This document shows, piece after piece, positions 45,448-57,009 of a stretch of DNA of 64,000 nucleotides. The position numbers were made by a program, and so were the translations under genes. How positions within the stretch are numbered: position 1 is the stretch's first letter; each line of letters starts with the position of its first letter. Under the pieces are notes generated by a model. That model saw nothing but the letters and a program-made list of their open reading frames with translations. It made no database searches and was not told the origin of the DNA. Origin of the DNA: Solanum dulcamara (lineage: Eukaryota; Streptophyta; Magnoliopsida; Solanales; Solanaceae); the NCBI RefSeq assembly GCF_947179165.1, contig NC_077240.1, positions 70,449,501 through 70,513,500 of the forward strand, read 5' to 3'.

Positions 45448-48400
45448 TGTTACACCCCGTACTTTGGTACCTTAGAATGCTTCTTAAGCCTCTCAAGTTT
45501 CTAGGAAGGCTCTTAAGTTTCTTAAAAGTCGTTATGTGAGTCGGATAGTTTATAATGCTATCAAATAACTCCAAGGAAAGGAGAACGAAATGCTTCATAA
45601 TAAGGAAGATTGGAAATAAGGTTATAAAAATTCGAAAGGAGTTGGAGGCCGAGAAATGAGTCGTAGGACTCGATTGACTCACGTAAACTACCAACTTGGA
45701 GGTCTTACGTACTTAAGCTACTCGAGTGCGTGTTTAGACTAAGTAGCAAGGAATACATAGGCTCTTAAAGTGCGATGAAATTACGAACCCACGAAAGCGA
45801 AATAAGGAAACGACGCACCTACTTGAAGCAAGTAGATGACTCACCTACTTGACACATGGCAGCACGTGATAGGTACACATGGGATCACATGAAAGTGACA
45901 CATGGCAGCAGGTGACACATCATGGGGTGGACCCCACCTGCCACGTGGCAACCATGGATTGGTTGCATAATTGAGGTGGCTGCCTAAGGGTGTGACACAT
46001 GTCACCCTTAGGGGCTGACATGTGTCACTCTCCAAAAAGATATATATCTATGTATGGATTACTATTAAGTCATTTTTAGCCAAAAACTTGAACAAAAATA
46101 GAGAGAAAAACGTAGAGAAGAAAGCAAAGGCAGCCATGGTTTGGAGAAACACTAAGTTGGTAATACGAGTATAACTCCTTGTGTAAGGCTTATTTTTGCG
46201 TGATTCAAGATGTTTTGGAAAAATATTTCGTAGGGATACAACTTTCATTTAGCCTCTAAAACCCAGTTTTGCTTTTCTCTGCTCGAGAAAGGGTGATGAA
46301 GTATGGGGGAGGTGCTGCCTAGATTTTGTTTTGGAAATCCTACACGGACAGCTGTGAGTTTTTTGAGCATATATTTTCTTACAAAATTGCTGTAGCGGTA
46401 ATTCAAAATTTTTTGCGACCTTGATACGCATGTCTATAACTTTCATTGAGGCCACAAATCCTGTTTCCCTCAATTACTCCTCCGAAACTAAGCGACAATA
46501 TAAGACAGTGGGCTGTCCAGATTTTGCATTTTGATAGTTTTGGTGAGTTTGACAAGTTTAATGTAAGGTAAGGCCTTTTCTTTTAAATTGGAGTTTATGA
46601 TGTTGTTATAGAGGGTATTGTACATTGTGTAAGTGGTTGGAAATGTGAAAATATGATAAATATGCTTGACGTCCGAAATAAACCAAATTGGAATCGCTAT
46701 AGTTAAATTGTAGTCAAAATGAGGCGTTGTGCGTGTGGGGGATGTTGCAGGTGTGTGATGGTGTGTTTAAGGTCCTAAAGGTATTCTAAAAGAGGTGTGG
46801 GAGCTTCTGGTTGTAGCCACATGGTCCTCCGCTTCGTACGGTTAAAGGTTTTGCAAAACGGAAACTAGAAACCTTATTTTGGTATCGTGGTTTCGAGCGA
46901 GTCATTTGGAGTTTATGTGGTATAAGATTGATGTGAATTGTATATATATATGCTGCAGGTTATTGTTATTGGTTGGCTGTAGCTATTAGGAGTATAATTG
47001 AAAATTCGGATAGGGCACATTATAGGGGAGATGCTGCCCGATTTTCGTTAACTCTTTAACTAACTAAGGAACTAGTCGAGAAGGCGAGCAAGGAGATGAG
47101 TTTTATAAATATTCGTGTGTAACCTAAGGTGCTGAAAATACTAAGGTTGTTGATACTTGTATTGCTTCCATGTTACTTAGGTTTAAAGGAATACGAGACA
47201 AACGGGATAAGAAGTAACCCGTAACAGGTATGTAAATCTAATGTTTCCTTCTTTTGGCATGTTTTGGCATACGTATGTAAGGCTTATACTTTATTTTAGT
47301 ATTTCTTTGGCATAAGTATGTAAGTCTTATTCCTTCTCTTAGCATGATTTGACATAAGTATATAAAGTTAATCTCCCTTTTTGGCATGGTTTTATTCCCA
47401 ACAAGTCCTATTCTTAAAGCCACTAGGATGGCCAATTTTTCGACTTCCAAAAGATATTTTTTTATGACTTGATACATATATATGATTCCCAGAAGTTCTA
47501 TTTTGATATAGTCCATAGTGACTTTCAAAAGGTACTTGATATGACTTTTGTCTCAATTTTGAAGGAAAGCTCATTTTGATTATTCCGTCGAGTCTCAAAT
47601 ATGATTTAAATTGCATATAGTTTCTCACTACTCCACTCGTGGATGTCTCAACGTATCCTTCACCGAGCCCAAGCCAGGTTTTGTTATCGTGCATACTTCT
47701 CTGCATTGTTCGTCGTGCCCCGACGTGAGGGGGAAGATACGACCTGCACTTGGGTTTTATGGAGTTATGATGTGCCATGTACATATATGGTAAGATATGA
47801 TCTGATATGACCATCTGATATGATATGATCTATTACGGAGATATTCCCTACTCTGGTGTTATGATGTGCTGTGGCGCTAGTGAAGGCGCGACGACCACGT
47901 TTTGTATTTGTTCACCGAGTCCCTTAATGGGGCCGGATGTGGCATATGTTTTTCTGCATACATTATCAGTGATTATGAAAAGCATTTTGATATTCTGGAT
48001 ATTTTGCTCATTTTTTCACATTCTGCTCTAGTAACGACTTTAGTTATTATAGTCTATGCTTTATATACTCGGTACATTTTTCGTACTAACCCCCCTTTCT
48101 TCGGGGGGCTGCGTTTTATGTCCGCAGGTACAGACGCTCGGTTTGCTGATCCACTCACCTAGGACATCCACCCTGTTGGTTGGCAGTGCTCCTTGTCCAG
48201 AGCTCTATTTTGGTTCTAGCATTTTGTTGTACATTTGTACATATTGGTTAAGGGTACAGCGGGGGCCTTGTCCCGCCATATGTTGTTGTTCCTATTCTTA
48301 GAGGTCTGTAGACATATATGTGTGGGTTGTTTAGAAGTTTATTTCGGTTATGCCTATGCGATATATTGTAAAAGCTATTATGTTGTGGCAGCCTTATCGC

Positions 48401-48651
48401 CTGGCTTTCCCTTTCATGACATGATGCAAATGAAAGAGGCCACACGTGTATGAATATTTTATCACCCACTGGGTTCATGTGTTTGGTTCCTATATCTAGG
48501 AGGCTATATGAACATGAAAAAGTTTTAACCCATTGAGGTTTTTGTAAGCAGTATCACATTATACATAGTCCAATTTGACTGTAGTCAACAGTTACATAAA
48601 CGGGGGTCTAGGTTGGACCCCAATCGCGGCCCACGGGGTTGGGTCGTGACA
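45448..48651 (+). mobile_element. Solo LTR with perfect 5-bp duplication (element F)
   Basis: 3,204-bp LTR starting TGTTACACCCCG and ending GGTCGTGACA, flanked on both sides by GGGTT (45443-45447 and 48652-48656). U3 holds an array of CACGTG/TGACACATG-type motifs (45853-46028), followed by a TATA-like gatatatatc at 46038-46047. There is no internal region or second LTR. It lies within the first LTR of element E, whose text continues across it. Confidence 0.93.
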
Positions 48652-49274
48652 GGGTTGATGTTAACTCCAAATTCAAATTGGTTTTTAGTATTAGTTTATA
48701 AAAACTTCAAGGATTGTTTTAGTAAAGAAATTCCAAATTTCTATTCATTTTTCAAAATTGGGTATTTCGGGCTATTCAAGTTAATTTTGGGCTCGGTGCT
48801 CAAAATGTCAAATTGGGTACCGTTAGACTAGTATTTTTATTGGGATTCCTTATTTGAATAGATTATCTTAATTCAGAATGTCGGCATAAGGGTAAAGCTC
48901 AAATTTTGGAGTAGTTTGAGATTGAAATCGAGGCAAGTAAATTTCTAAACCTATGTTTAAGCTTGTAGGATCATCTATTCATGTTTTACGAGTTTTGAAG
49001 TAATGAGAAGTGATTTTGAGGATTAGTTGAGATTATTTGATGTTCAAATGGACTTGATAATGAATAAGGAGGCAATAGATGGCAAATGAGATAATTTAAC
49101 ATGATGTGTTAGATATGAGTTGATACTTAACTTATTGTGAATACTTGAGTATGTTGTTCTGATATGAGTTGTGAATTGTTGATATTACCATTCCATCATT
49201 ATATTTTACACGAAAATTGCCTTTTTGCATTTGTTCTGATACTTTGAGATGAAATTTGATTAGAGGATTATGCC

Positions 49275-49400
49275 AAAGGGAAATAGTTCCGGTGAGAAAT
49301 GATTTATGCCAAAGGAAAATGGTTCCCTGTGATACCGAAAGGAAATGGTTCTGGCGAGAGATGACTTATGTCGAAGGGAAATGGTTCCGAAGGATACATG
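49275..49400. repeat. Short degenerate repeats, core AAAGGAAATGGTTCC
   Basis: Four copies of a phrase like atgccaaagggaaatggttcc occur at about 49271, 49308, 49337 and 49372, spaced 29-37 bp. They are part of the LTR or leader text of element E. Confidence 0.75.
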
Positions 49401-49679
49401 GTCCATGGGAGGCCCCCATTAGTTCTGACCTGCTATTTAGCGGATGTGTATCATTTAGGACAGACATGCATCACTATATGTGACATTGCATTACATTTAA
49501 TTGCATCATACTTCTTTACCAGTTTGGACTGTTTTACCCCTGTTATCCCCTTGATTTGTATTATTGACTGATGAGATCCTATGCTTCCCGAGAGGGGGAT
49601 TCCTTTCATTCCATTATAGGTTGTTAAGGAGGCAGAAATTATAGAGAGAGAGGAGTTCGGGGACCCCAAGAGGGCCCCA

Positions 49680-51902
49680 TGCTTCTAGTTAGTTTTCAGG
49701 TACCTCATCTGGAGATAGAGGTTCTTACAGAGAAGGTGGCTCCTTTTAGCATAGTGGGCTGGTTCATACTTCTATGCCAGCTTGTGTGGGTGGTCAGACA
49801 CCGCGTGGATCATAAAGTGCAAGTCAGGGTCATAAGGGATCACAACAGAGGCCAGTCAGCTGGGGTGGTTAGATGAGTTAATCCGATTCAGCACAGCGAT
49901 ATTCTGTTCCGAAATCTTTTTATGGCTGTGGGGATCCTGGATATCTGATTCATTATTTCCCACTAAAAGTTCACACTGGTCCACAACGCGTTTTTTCTAC
50001 TCTAGAGAGAGCACCATCGCCTTTGGCCTAAGGTTGAGGCAGGGCTCAGGCAGATAAAGGTGATCGAACTCCTTCTAGGGGTGCTGGTGGGGCTATAGTA
50101 TGAGAGGGTGGCGGTAGAGGAACCATATAGACTGGTGGAGGTAAGGGAGCTTAGTGTTATGCTTTCTGGGGAGACCCGAGGCTGAGGCTTCTGATGTAGT
50201 TATTAGAGGTATCACCTTAGTTTGTCATCAATATGCATCAATTTTATTTGATCTTGGATCAATATTCTCCTATGTGTTTGCCTAATTTACATCCAGTTTT
50301 GATTTGATTTATGATTGTATGCTCGTGCATATTCATGTTTCTACACCCGTGGGTTCGCCCTTAGTGGTGGATTGAGTGTATTGATCCTATCTTGTTTCTT
50401 TAGCTAGGTATGATACTTGGGTAGACATGATCATTTTGGAGATGGTAGAATTTGATGTGATATTGTGTATAGATTGGCTTTCTTCTTATCGTGCTATTAT
50501 GGATTGTTATGCTAAGACTGTGACCTTAGCGATACTTGGTGCCTCGAGAGTTGAGTAGAAGGGTACTAGTGGTTTCTATCCTAGTAGGGTTATCTCCTAT
50601 ATTTGTGCACAAAGGTTGATTGATCGGGGATGCATGCCTTATTTGTCTTTCATTTGAGATACTATTATTGAGTCAGCTCTCATGGAGTCTATTCCCGTGG
50701 TTAAGGAGTTTGCCAATGTTTTCCCGATTGATCTTCCGAAAGTTCCTCTAGATAAGGATATTGATTTTTCTTTTGACTTGGAGCCAGTCACTAAGACCAT
50801 TTCTTTTCCGCCTTATTGCATGGCTTCGACAGAGTTGAAGAAGTTAAAGGAATAGTTGCAGAATTTGTTAAGTAAGGGGTTTATTCGCCCTAGTGTGTCG
50901 CCTTGGGATGCACCAGTTCTGTTCATAAAGAAGAAGGATGGATCTATGAGGATGTACATCGATTATAGGCAGTTAAACCAGGTAACTGTCAAGAACAAGT
51001 ATCTTCTTCCTCGCATAGATGATTTGTATGACCAGATTTAGGGAAAGACTGTGTTCTCTAAGATTGAATTGAGATCGGGGTACCATTAGTTGAGGATTAG
51101 GCCATTCAATATTCCTAAGATAGCTTTTCGGACCCATTATAGCCATTATGAGTTTCTGGTTATATCTTTTGGGCTGACTAATGCCCCGGTGGCATTCATG
51201 GAGTTGATGAATGGGGTGTTTTGGCCGTATCTAGACTCCTTTATGATTTTGTTCATTGATGATATCTTGTATATTCCAAGACAGAGGAGGATCATGTTTG
51301 TCATTTGGGATCAGTATTTCAAAAGTTGAGAGAGCAAAATATAAATGCAAAGTTCTCTAAATGCGAGTTTTGGCTTGATTCTATGGCATTTCTGGGGAAC
51401 GTGGTGTCCAAAGAGGTTATTAGAGTGGATCCGGCCAAGATTGAGGTAGTTAGAAGATGGATTAGACCTACTTCTACTATCGAGATCTGGAGTTTTGTTG
51501 AATTGGTTGGTTATTATTGGTGTTTTGTGCAAGGTTTCTCCACCATCACATCTCTTTTGACTAGAATGACTCAGAAGGTTGTGGATTTCCATTGGTCCGA
51601 TGAGTGTGAGGCGAGCTTTCAAAAGCTAAAGGCCTTGTTGACTTTAGCTCCAATATTGACCCTACCCGAGAAGGGTGTGTACTTCACCATTATTGTGATG
51701 CCTCCAGTCCTGGTTTAGGTGGGGTCCTAATGCAAAAAGGAAAGGTAGTTGCCTATACGTCTAGAAATTCAAAGGCTCGTGATAGGAACTACCTTACGCA
51801 AGACTTAGAGTTAGCGGTGATGGTGTTTGCATTGAATTTTTTGTGTTATTACCTATATGGGATGCATTGTGCGGTGTTCACCAATCACTGGAGCCTTCGG
51901 TT
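49680..51902 (+). pseudogene. gypsy gag-pol remnants of element E
   Basis: In order: a Gln/Arg-rich gag tail (49780-49870) and a decayed zinc knuckle FYGCGDPGYLIHYFP (about 49920). The protease has SILFDLGSIFSYVF (50245, Leu in the D-x-G) and FDVILCIDWLSSYRA. RT lead-in reads FPIDLPKVPLDKDIDF. RT has [31 protein letters not shown] (50856-51041) and MILFIDDI (51240). RNase H reads ASFQKLKALLTLAPILTLP, a frame change, then RNYLTQDLELAVMVFAL and AVFTNHWSLR (about 51885). Coding text stops there and the second LTR begins at once. Integrase is entirely missing. Confidence 0.82.
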
Positions 51903-53390
51903 GGAATGAACCTGAAGTTCATTTTTGATATTTTCGATAAAATTATCATTTTACTCCCCCCGTTAGTTACCCTGAGTCACTTTTTATTGGGTCTGAAAGT
52001 TAGATTTTGGAAATCTTGTGAAAAGTTGAGGTTTTTCTTGAGAAATGGCTTTTAAAGGCTTAAGTTGTAAAATTTTGAGTTTGGTCAATTAGAGTTTTGA
52101 GTCTCGAAATTGAAATTCGTCGATTCCATCAGTTCTGGAATATGGAAATTGGTCTAGAAGAGTTGTCGAAATCAGATATGGAGTTAAAATATAGAATTTA
52201 TGTCCGAAATTGGAAATTTAGTAAAGTTTGATCCAAGTTTAAATTTGGTCAACATTTGGGGTTTGGGTGTTTTGATTGGATTTCTAATGGTTCCAGTGGT
52301 TTTGAGAGGTGATTCAAACGCTAGAAATGGCTTCGCTATAATTTTTTAGAGGTCTCGAGGAAAGTTTGGGTATATCAAGTGCCGAAACTAGTTTAGTTAT
52401 GACTTATTGGATTTCGGGATCAAAGAGACCTCGAATTCGAATTTCGATGGTTTCATCGAGTTTGGAATCAAAAGTAGTAGGGTTACATATGTGGTATGTG
52501 TTCACGAGGTTCTGATCGAATCCCGAGAGTCCATTTTGAGACTTAACCTTATGAATTTGATGCTATCAACTAGTGCCTCCATTTGTTCTTTGCGTTCGCG
52601 GAGGAGTCCTGCCGTGATCGCGATGAACTTGTCTTTTGACCTTTGTGATCGTGAGGTCTTGTCCGCAATCAGGATGAAGCGAGGGCTTGACCTTCGTGTT
52701 CGCGATGTAAGTGGGTCGCGATCGCAAAGGGTTATGTGGGCCTGAAAAATGTCTTTTCCTAAAAGATAGGATTAGGGCCAATTTTCTCCATTTTTGACAT
52801 TCTAAGCTCGGTATAGGAAAATTTCAAGGGTATTTTTCATGAAAAACTATTGGGTAAATGATTTTCAAGTATATCTTTGATTTCCATTGATTAATTCGTG
52901 ATTTTAACTTCAAAAATTGGATTTCAAATTGGAGATTTTGGGGGGTTTTGCCTAATCTAAAATTCTAACAAAAGTTGGGTTTGTGAACTCATTTGAACCC
53001 CATTTTTGAACTGGTTTTCACCATTAGATTCCTTATTACTTAGAGAATTTTTTCAATTAAAAATAATCATATTCCGAGTTTGATTTCTGATATGTGATAT
53101 TTGACTATTTTACCTTTTTCACTCAAATTGCTTGATTTTGGTGTCAATAGTTTTGAAATATGATTGTGAGTCTATATTTGATTAGATTGTGGTGAATTGA
53201 AGTATCGTCGAATGGGAAAAGCTTAGAGTTCAGTTTTTCATGATTTTGGCTAAAGCAAGTGGAATTCTAACCTTTGTTAAGTATGTTGAATGTTGTACCG
53301 TGGATGTACAATGCTTTTAATGCTTTAAACTTAAGAATGTGTATGCCTTCTAAGTATTTGTTAGCATATTTGACGTTAGTTGTTCTTATT
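51903..53390 (+). repeat. Second LTR of element E (right edge approximate)
   Basis: Begins TGGAATGAACCTGAAG, matching a decayed TGTAATGACCC LTR start, and follows the first LTR through aagttagattttgg, gagttttgag, the GCGATCGC motif stretch near 52590-52735, and attaggg..tttctccattttt. Its end is not sharply defined. Confidence 0.6.
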
Positions 53391-53399
53391 TTGCAAGAA

Positions 53400-54874
53400 A
53401 GTAAGCCGGAGAGATGGTTGAGGAATCACAACACTTGAAGGAAGGAATTTTTGGTGTCTACGGGCTCATCTTACGACTCGTCGTTACTTATACGGGTCAT
53501 AGATATCAATCGTCAAAACATAGAAGAGAAAAATTTAAGTTAAACTAAAGAGTACGAGTGAAGTAAATGACTCATTTTCATCCTTACGGGTAATCAAGTG
53601 AAGTCGTCAAAGCAGAAGTGAAAGAATGAGGGCGAAGTGAAGAAGACGAGTAAGTTCTACGGCTCGTCGAAATTCCTATGAGTCATAGAACACTCTCGTG
53701 GCTTGATGTTACAGGTGATGAAGATAGGACAGTGTCTACGACATCATTTGACGAGTCGTCCTCAGATTTACGAGTCGTAAAGAGTGGTCATGAAGAAGAA
53801 GAATTCCTTAGTGCAATGTGAAGGATTACAACTTGGGTCTACGACTCGTCTAAGTTGTTACGATCCATAAAAATGAGTTAGACCCAAACCGACTTTAGGT
53901 TTTCTATGTTTTCCAAATTCATATTTATTTAGGACTGTTTTTCTATAAATACACTCCTTAGCTTTAGTTTACTTGATGCACGTTTTTGGGTTTAAGAATA
54001 GGGCTTGAACTATTTTTGGGCTTTTATTCTTAAATTCTGGTTTTTGTTGTCGATATTTTATGTTTGGATTCTATTGAAGATTTTGAATTCTCAAAGTTAC
54101 CTTGTAAGTTCACGATATCTCTTAACATAAACATTATTCATTGTGATCACATAGTTATGATGTAGCTAATTCCAGAACTAGCGTTTTAGGAACCATGAAT
54201 AATTAATGATGTAGAACTTAATAAAAAGTAATTCTTGAATTGTGTGCATGCATGTATTGTCTTTTCCTTCATTTTGATTGATTTTGATTGTGGCCAACAT
54301 TAGAATTCATCTTATCCGTACTTGCCGGATAAAGGAGGTAACGAATGGGAAAAGGGATTAAATAGCGAGATTTGGGGCTTATCATCCTCGTCTAATTAGC
54401 TTGAACGGATCAAGGAATATCTAAATCTAGAATAATTGGTACGGGTTAGTAAGGCATACACTCGTAGACGGATCAAGTTGCATAGTAAAATTCACTTATT
54501 TGCTAGATCAAGGACTTAGGTGAAATTAACTTACCGATTCTACATGTAACACACTAGGAAATGATTACTAATAAAAAAAGTCTACTTAGTTAAGGATTCA
54601 TGGGGACCAAATAAAACCATAGTTTCACCTTATATTGATTTGAACCATATTAAACCGTATATTTGTTCGTTAATGCTTGTTATTTGATTTGTTCATTATT
54701 TTATAGAAATCCCCCTTTCTTTACGGAAATAAATTGATTACTAAAGAAATATTAAATGATTGATCTAAAGTCTAAATCATATTCCTCTTGGGATCGACTC
54801 CAATCTTTGTTAGGTTCTATATTTGGTCAACAATCGCTTTATACTTCTTTAGGAGGTGTAATTTGAGCTTATCA
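53400..54874 (+). repeat. 5' LTR of the Athila-type element (left edge uncertain)
   Basis: Ends ...GAGCTTATCA at 54874, six bases before the PBS. It includes the palindrome-like TACGACTCGT motifs (53466-53870) and a TATA-like TTTCTATAAATACA at 53939-53952. The TG start was not identified with certainty. Confidence 0.6.
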
Positions 54875-54879
54875 AATTT

Positions 54880-54898
54880 TGGCGCCGTTGCCGGGGAG
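54880..54898 (+). other. Primer binding site, Asp-tRNA type
   Basis: TGGCGCCGTTGCCGGGGAG is the primer binding site used by Athila/Tat elements, complementary to the 3' end of tRNA-Asp. It sits 5 bp inside the LTR end. Confidence 0.95.
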
Positions 54899-55081
54899 TT
54901 TGGCTTTTATATTGGATTAATTTTTATTATTTTACTTGTAGTCATTATTTCCTTATTTTACGTTATCTTTATTTTTATTTGTGCTGAAACGCGTTTTGAT
55001 TCCTAGTGTATGTAAAATACAAGAAATTAAGTCATTTGCTTGATTCTATTCAATCCCAAAATTGAAAGAGCACTACGTATA

Positions 55082-57000
55082 ATGGTGAACAACAACAATG
55101 ATAATGATGGACACGACCTTGGTGATGGCACAGAATATCTTGGGGAGAAATATGACAACTCATCACAACATCCTTTGCAACATCAACCACAAAACGTTCC
55201 TAAAAATCCACAAATAGCAAGACAACGTCCTCCACCCAGACAACACCCTTAACTCAGCATATGGAACAACTATGGGGTCAATCCTAACACCATAGGAACT
55301 ATGGGTGCTATTGTGTTACCTCCATTGCCGTCGGGAACTAAGTTTAGCATCACAAGCGGGCTTATTTAAATGCTTTATAGTAGAGGACTGTTTATTGGAT
55401 TGCCGTCAAAAGATCCACACATTCATCTCTAGAATATGGCGTATGTTTACCAAAGTAGTATTGGCAACCTTGGCCAAAATATGGATGTCATTGGATTGCG
55501 AGTTTTTCCATTATCACTTACTGGCGAGGTATCAATTTGGCTGTCCGAACTTTCATACAACTCTATCACAACTTGGGATGAATTACACAAGGCATTCATG
55601 CAAAAGTATTTCCCATTGTCTAAGCAAATGAAACTAACAGAAAAAATCAACTATTTCTAATAATTGCCAGGATAATCAATTTATGGAGCGTGGGAGAGAT
55701 TTGTAAAGTATCTACGAAGTATGCCAAATCATAGGATAGCAGATGAGTCACTTCTTGAATTATTCTACTGCCCACTTGATGATAATGGAAAAGTTGTCGC
55801 ACACACCATCATTGGCAGAGTATTTTTGGCCAACACCTTCCAAGACGCCACAGAGAGACTTGACCATGTTACAAAGACCAACCAAGCTTGGATCACTAGG
55901 GACACAAAAACTTCAAAAAGCTCTTTTTTGTTCGCAGAAATCAAGGTCCCAACATACAAAATGAAGAGATACTACAAGAGCTCGCTTAATTAAAAATTGT
56001 ATTCAATTTGGCATTAAAAAGCATGGGACAAGAGAAAATCAATAAAATTGACCATCAAGGTATGGTACCAAGTTATGATGATTACGGATATGAGGAAGAT
56101 GCTTACTATGTGAATGATCAAGTGGGGGGTTTTTGGACTAACGCCCAAGCATCCAATCAGGTTTCTTGGCATCAAGGTCAAGGAAATCAAGGTTGGAACT
56201 ATAATAACTTCAATTGAGAAGGCCATTACAACCGCAACAACAACTACAATCGTGAAGGAAACTATAATCGTGAGAACAATTATAACCGGAATGGATATAA
56301 TGATCGCAATAGCGGGCAAAATAGAGAAGGTGATTAGAGAAAGAGAGATAACAACAACAGTGGTGCAACATCCCTCACAAAAATTAAGATTGGGGATCTA
56401 GACTTTCAAGAATCGAAGACATGATGGAAAAGATGATGAAAAAGTATGACACAAAAGAGGATAAACTTAAGGAGATACGCAATGATCTTTTCAAAATAAA
56501 TCAAAAAGTTGAGTCACACTCTACATCTATTAAGCTTATTGATCAATAATTGAGGTAGATCTCTTCATCTTTTAATCCAAGCCAAAAAGAAACTCTCCCA
56601 AGTAATACAATTCAAAATCCAAAGAATAATAGGCAATGCATGGCTGTGACCACCCGAAGCAGCATTCAAATAGTGGATCCACTTATACCAGAACTTGAGG
56701 ATATTGCACACGACATGGCTATTAGTGAGAATAAAATAGAAAGAAAAATCGAGAAAGAAGCAGTAGGTGAAGAGCTTAGAACAAAACATCCTAAAAAAGG
56801 GGATGGAAAGTATGGTGAGAAATAAGGCAATGCAAAAGAAGTTGCTCCAACTCCAATGCCAAAACCTCCCCCCCCCCCCCTTTCTGTAAAGATTGAAGAA
56901 GAAGGCCTAAAATGGAAAGTTCCTTAAGGTTATCTCCATGTTGAAACAATTTTCAATGAATATTCCTTTGATAGAGGCACTAGAACAAATGTTGGGATAA
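55082..57000 (+). pseudogene. gag of the Athila-type element
   Basis: ATG at 55082 opens MVNNNNDNDGHDLGDGTEYL. After stops and shifts the capsid block reads SRGLFIGLPSKDPHIHL (about 55375), VFPLSLTGEVSIWLSEL and TTWDELHKAFMQKYFPLSKQ (55500-55625), the Retrotrans_gag core. Then GQEKINKIDHQGMVPSYDDYG (from 56020), an Asn/Arg/Gly-rich tail (56130-56320), and a Pro-coding region with a run of 13 C at 56868-56880. It is interrupted by several stops. Confidence 0.8.
56868..56880 (+). repeat. Homopolymer of 13 C
   Basis: Uninterrupted C13 preceded by CCT within the proline-coding stretch between gag and protease of the Athila-type element. A run of this kind readily changes length and therefore reading frame. 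Confidence 0.95.
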
Positions 57001-57009
57001 GCTAAGTTT

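Larger units (their letters stand above)
44338..53390 (+). mobile_element. Plus-strand gypsy element E with two LTR-like ends (right edge approximate)
   Basis: LTR text beginning TGTAATGACCC at 44338 recurs, diverged, from 51903 (TGGAATGAACC...ttcatttttga...agtcac). Between them lie degraded gag-pol and a 3.2-kb solo LTR inserted into the first LTR. No PBS was found between LTR and gag, so that junction is probably deleted. Both LTRs share a stretch of GCGATCGC-type motifs (45035-45190, 52590-52735). The right edge near 53390 is a judgement from the change in sequence character. Confidence 0.65.

Noticed and set aside
46249..48478. Several 60-140 codon frames on both strands inside LTR F
   Set aside because: They overlap each other within a non-coding LTR and show no recognisable domain.
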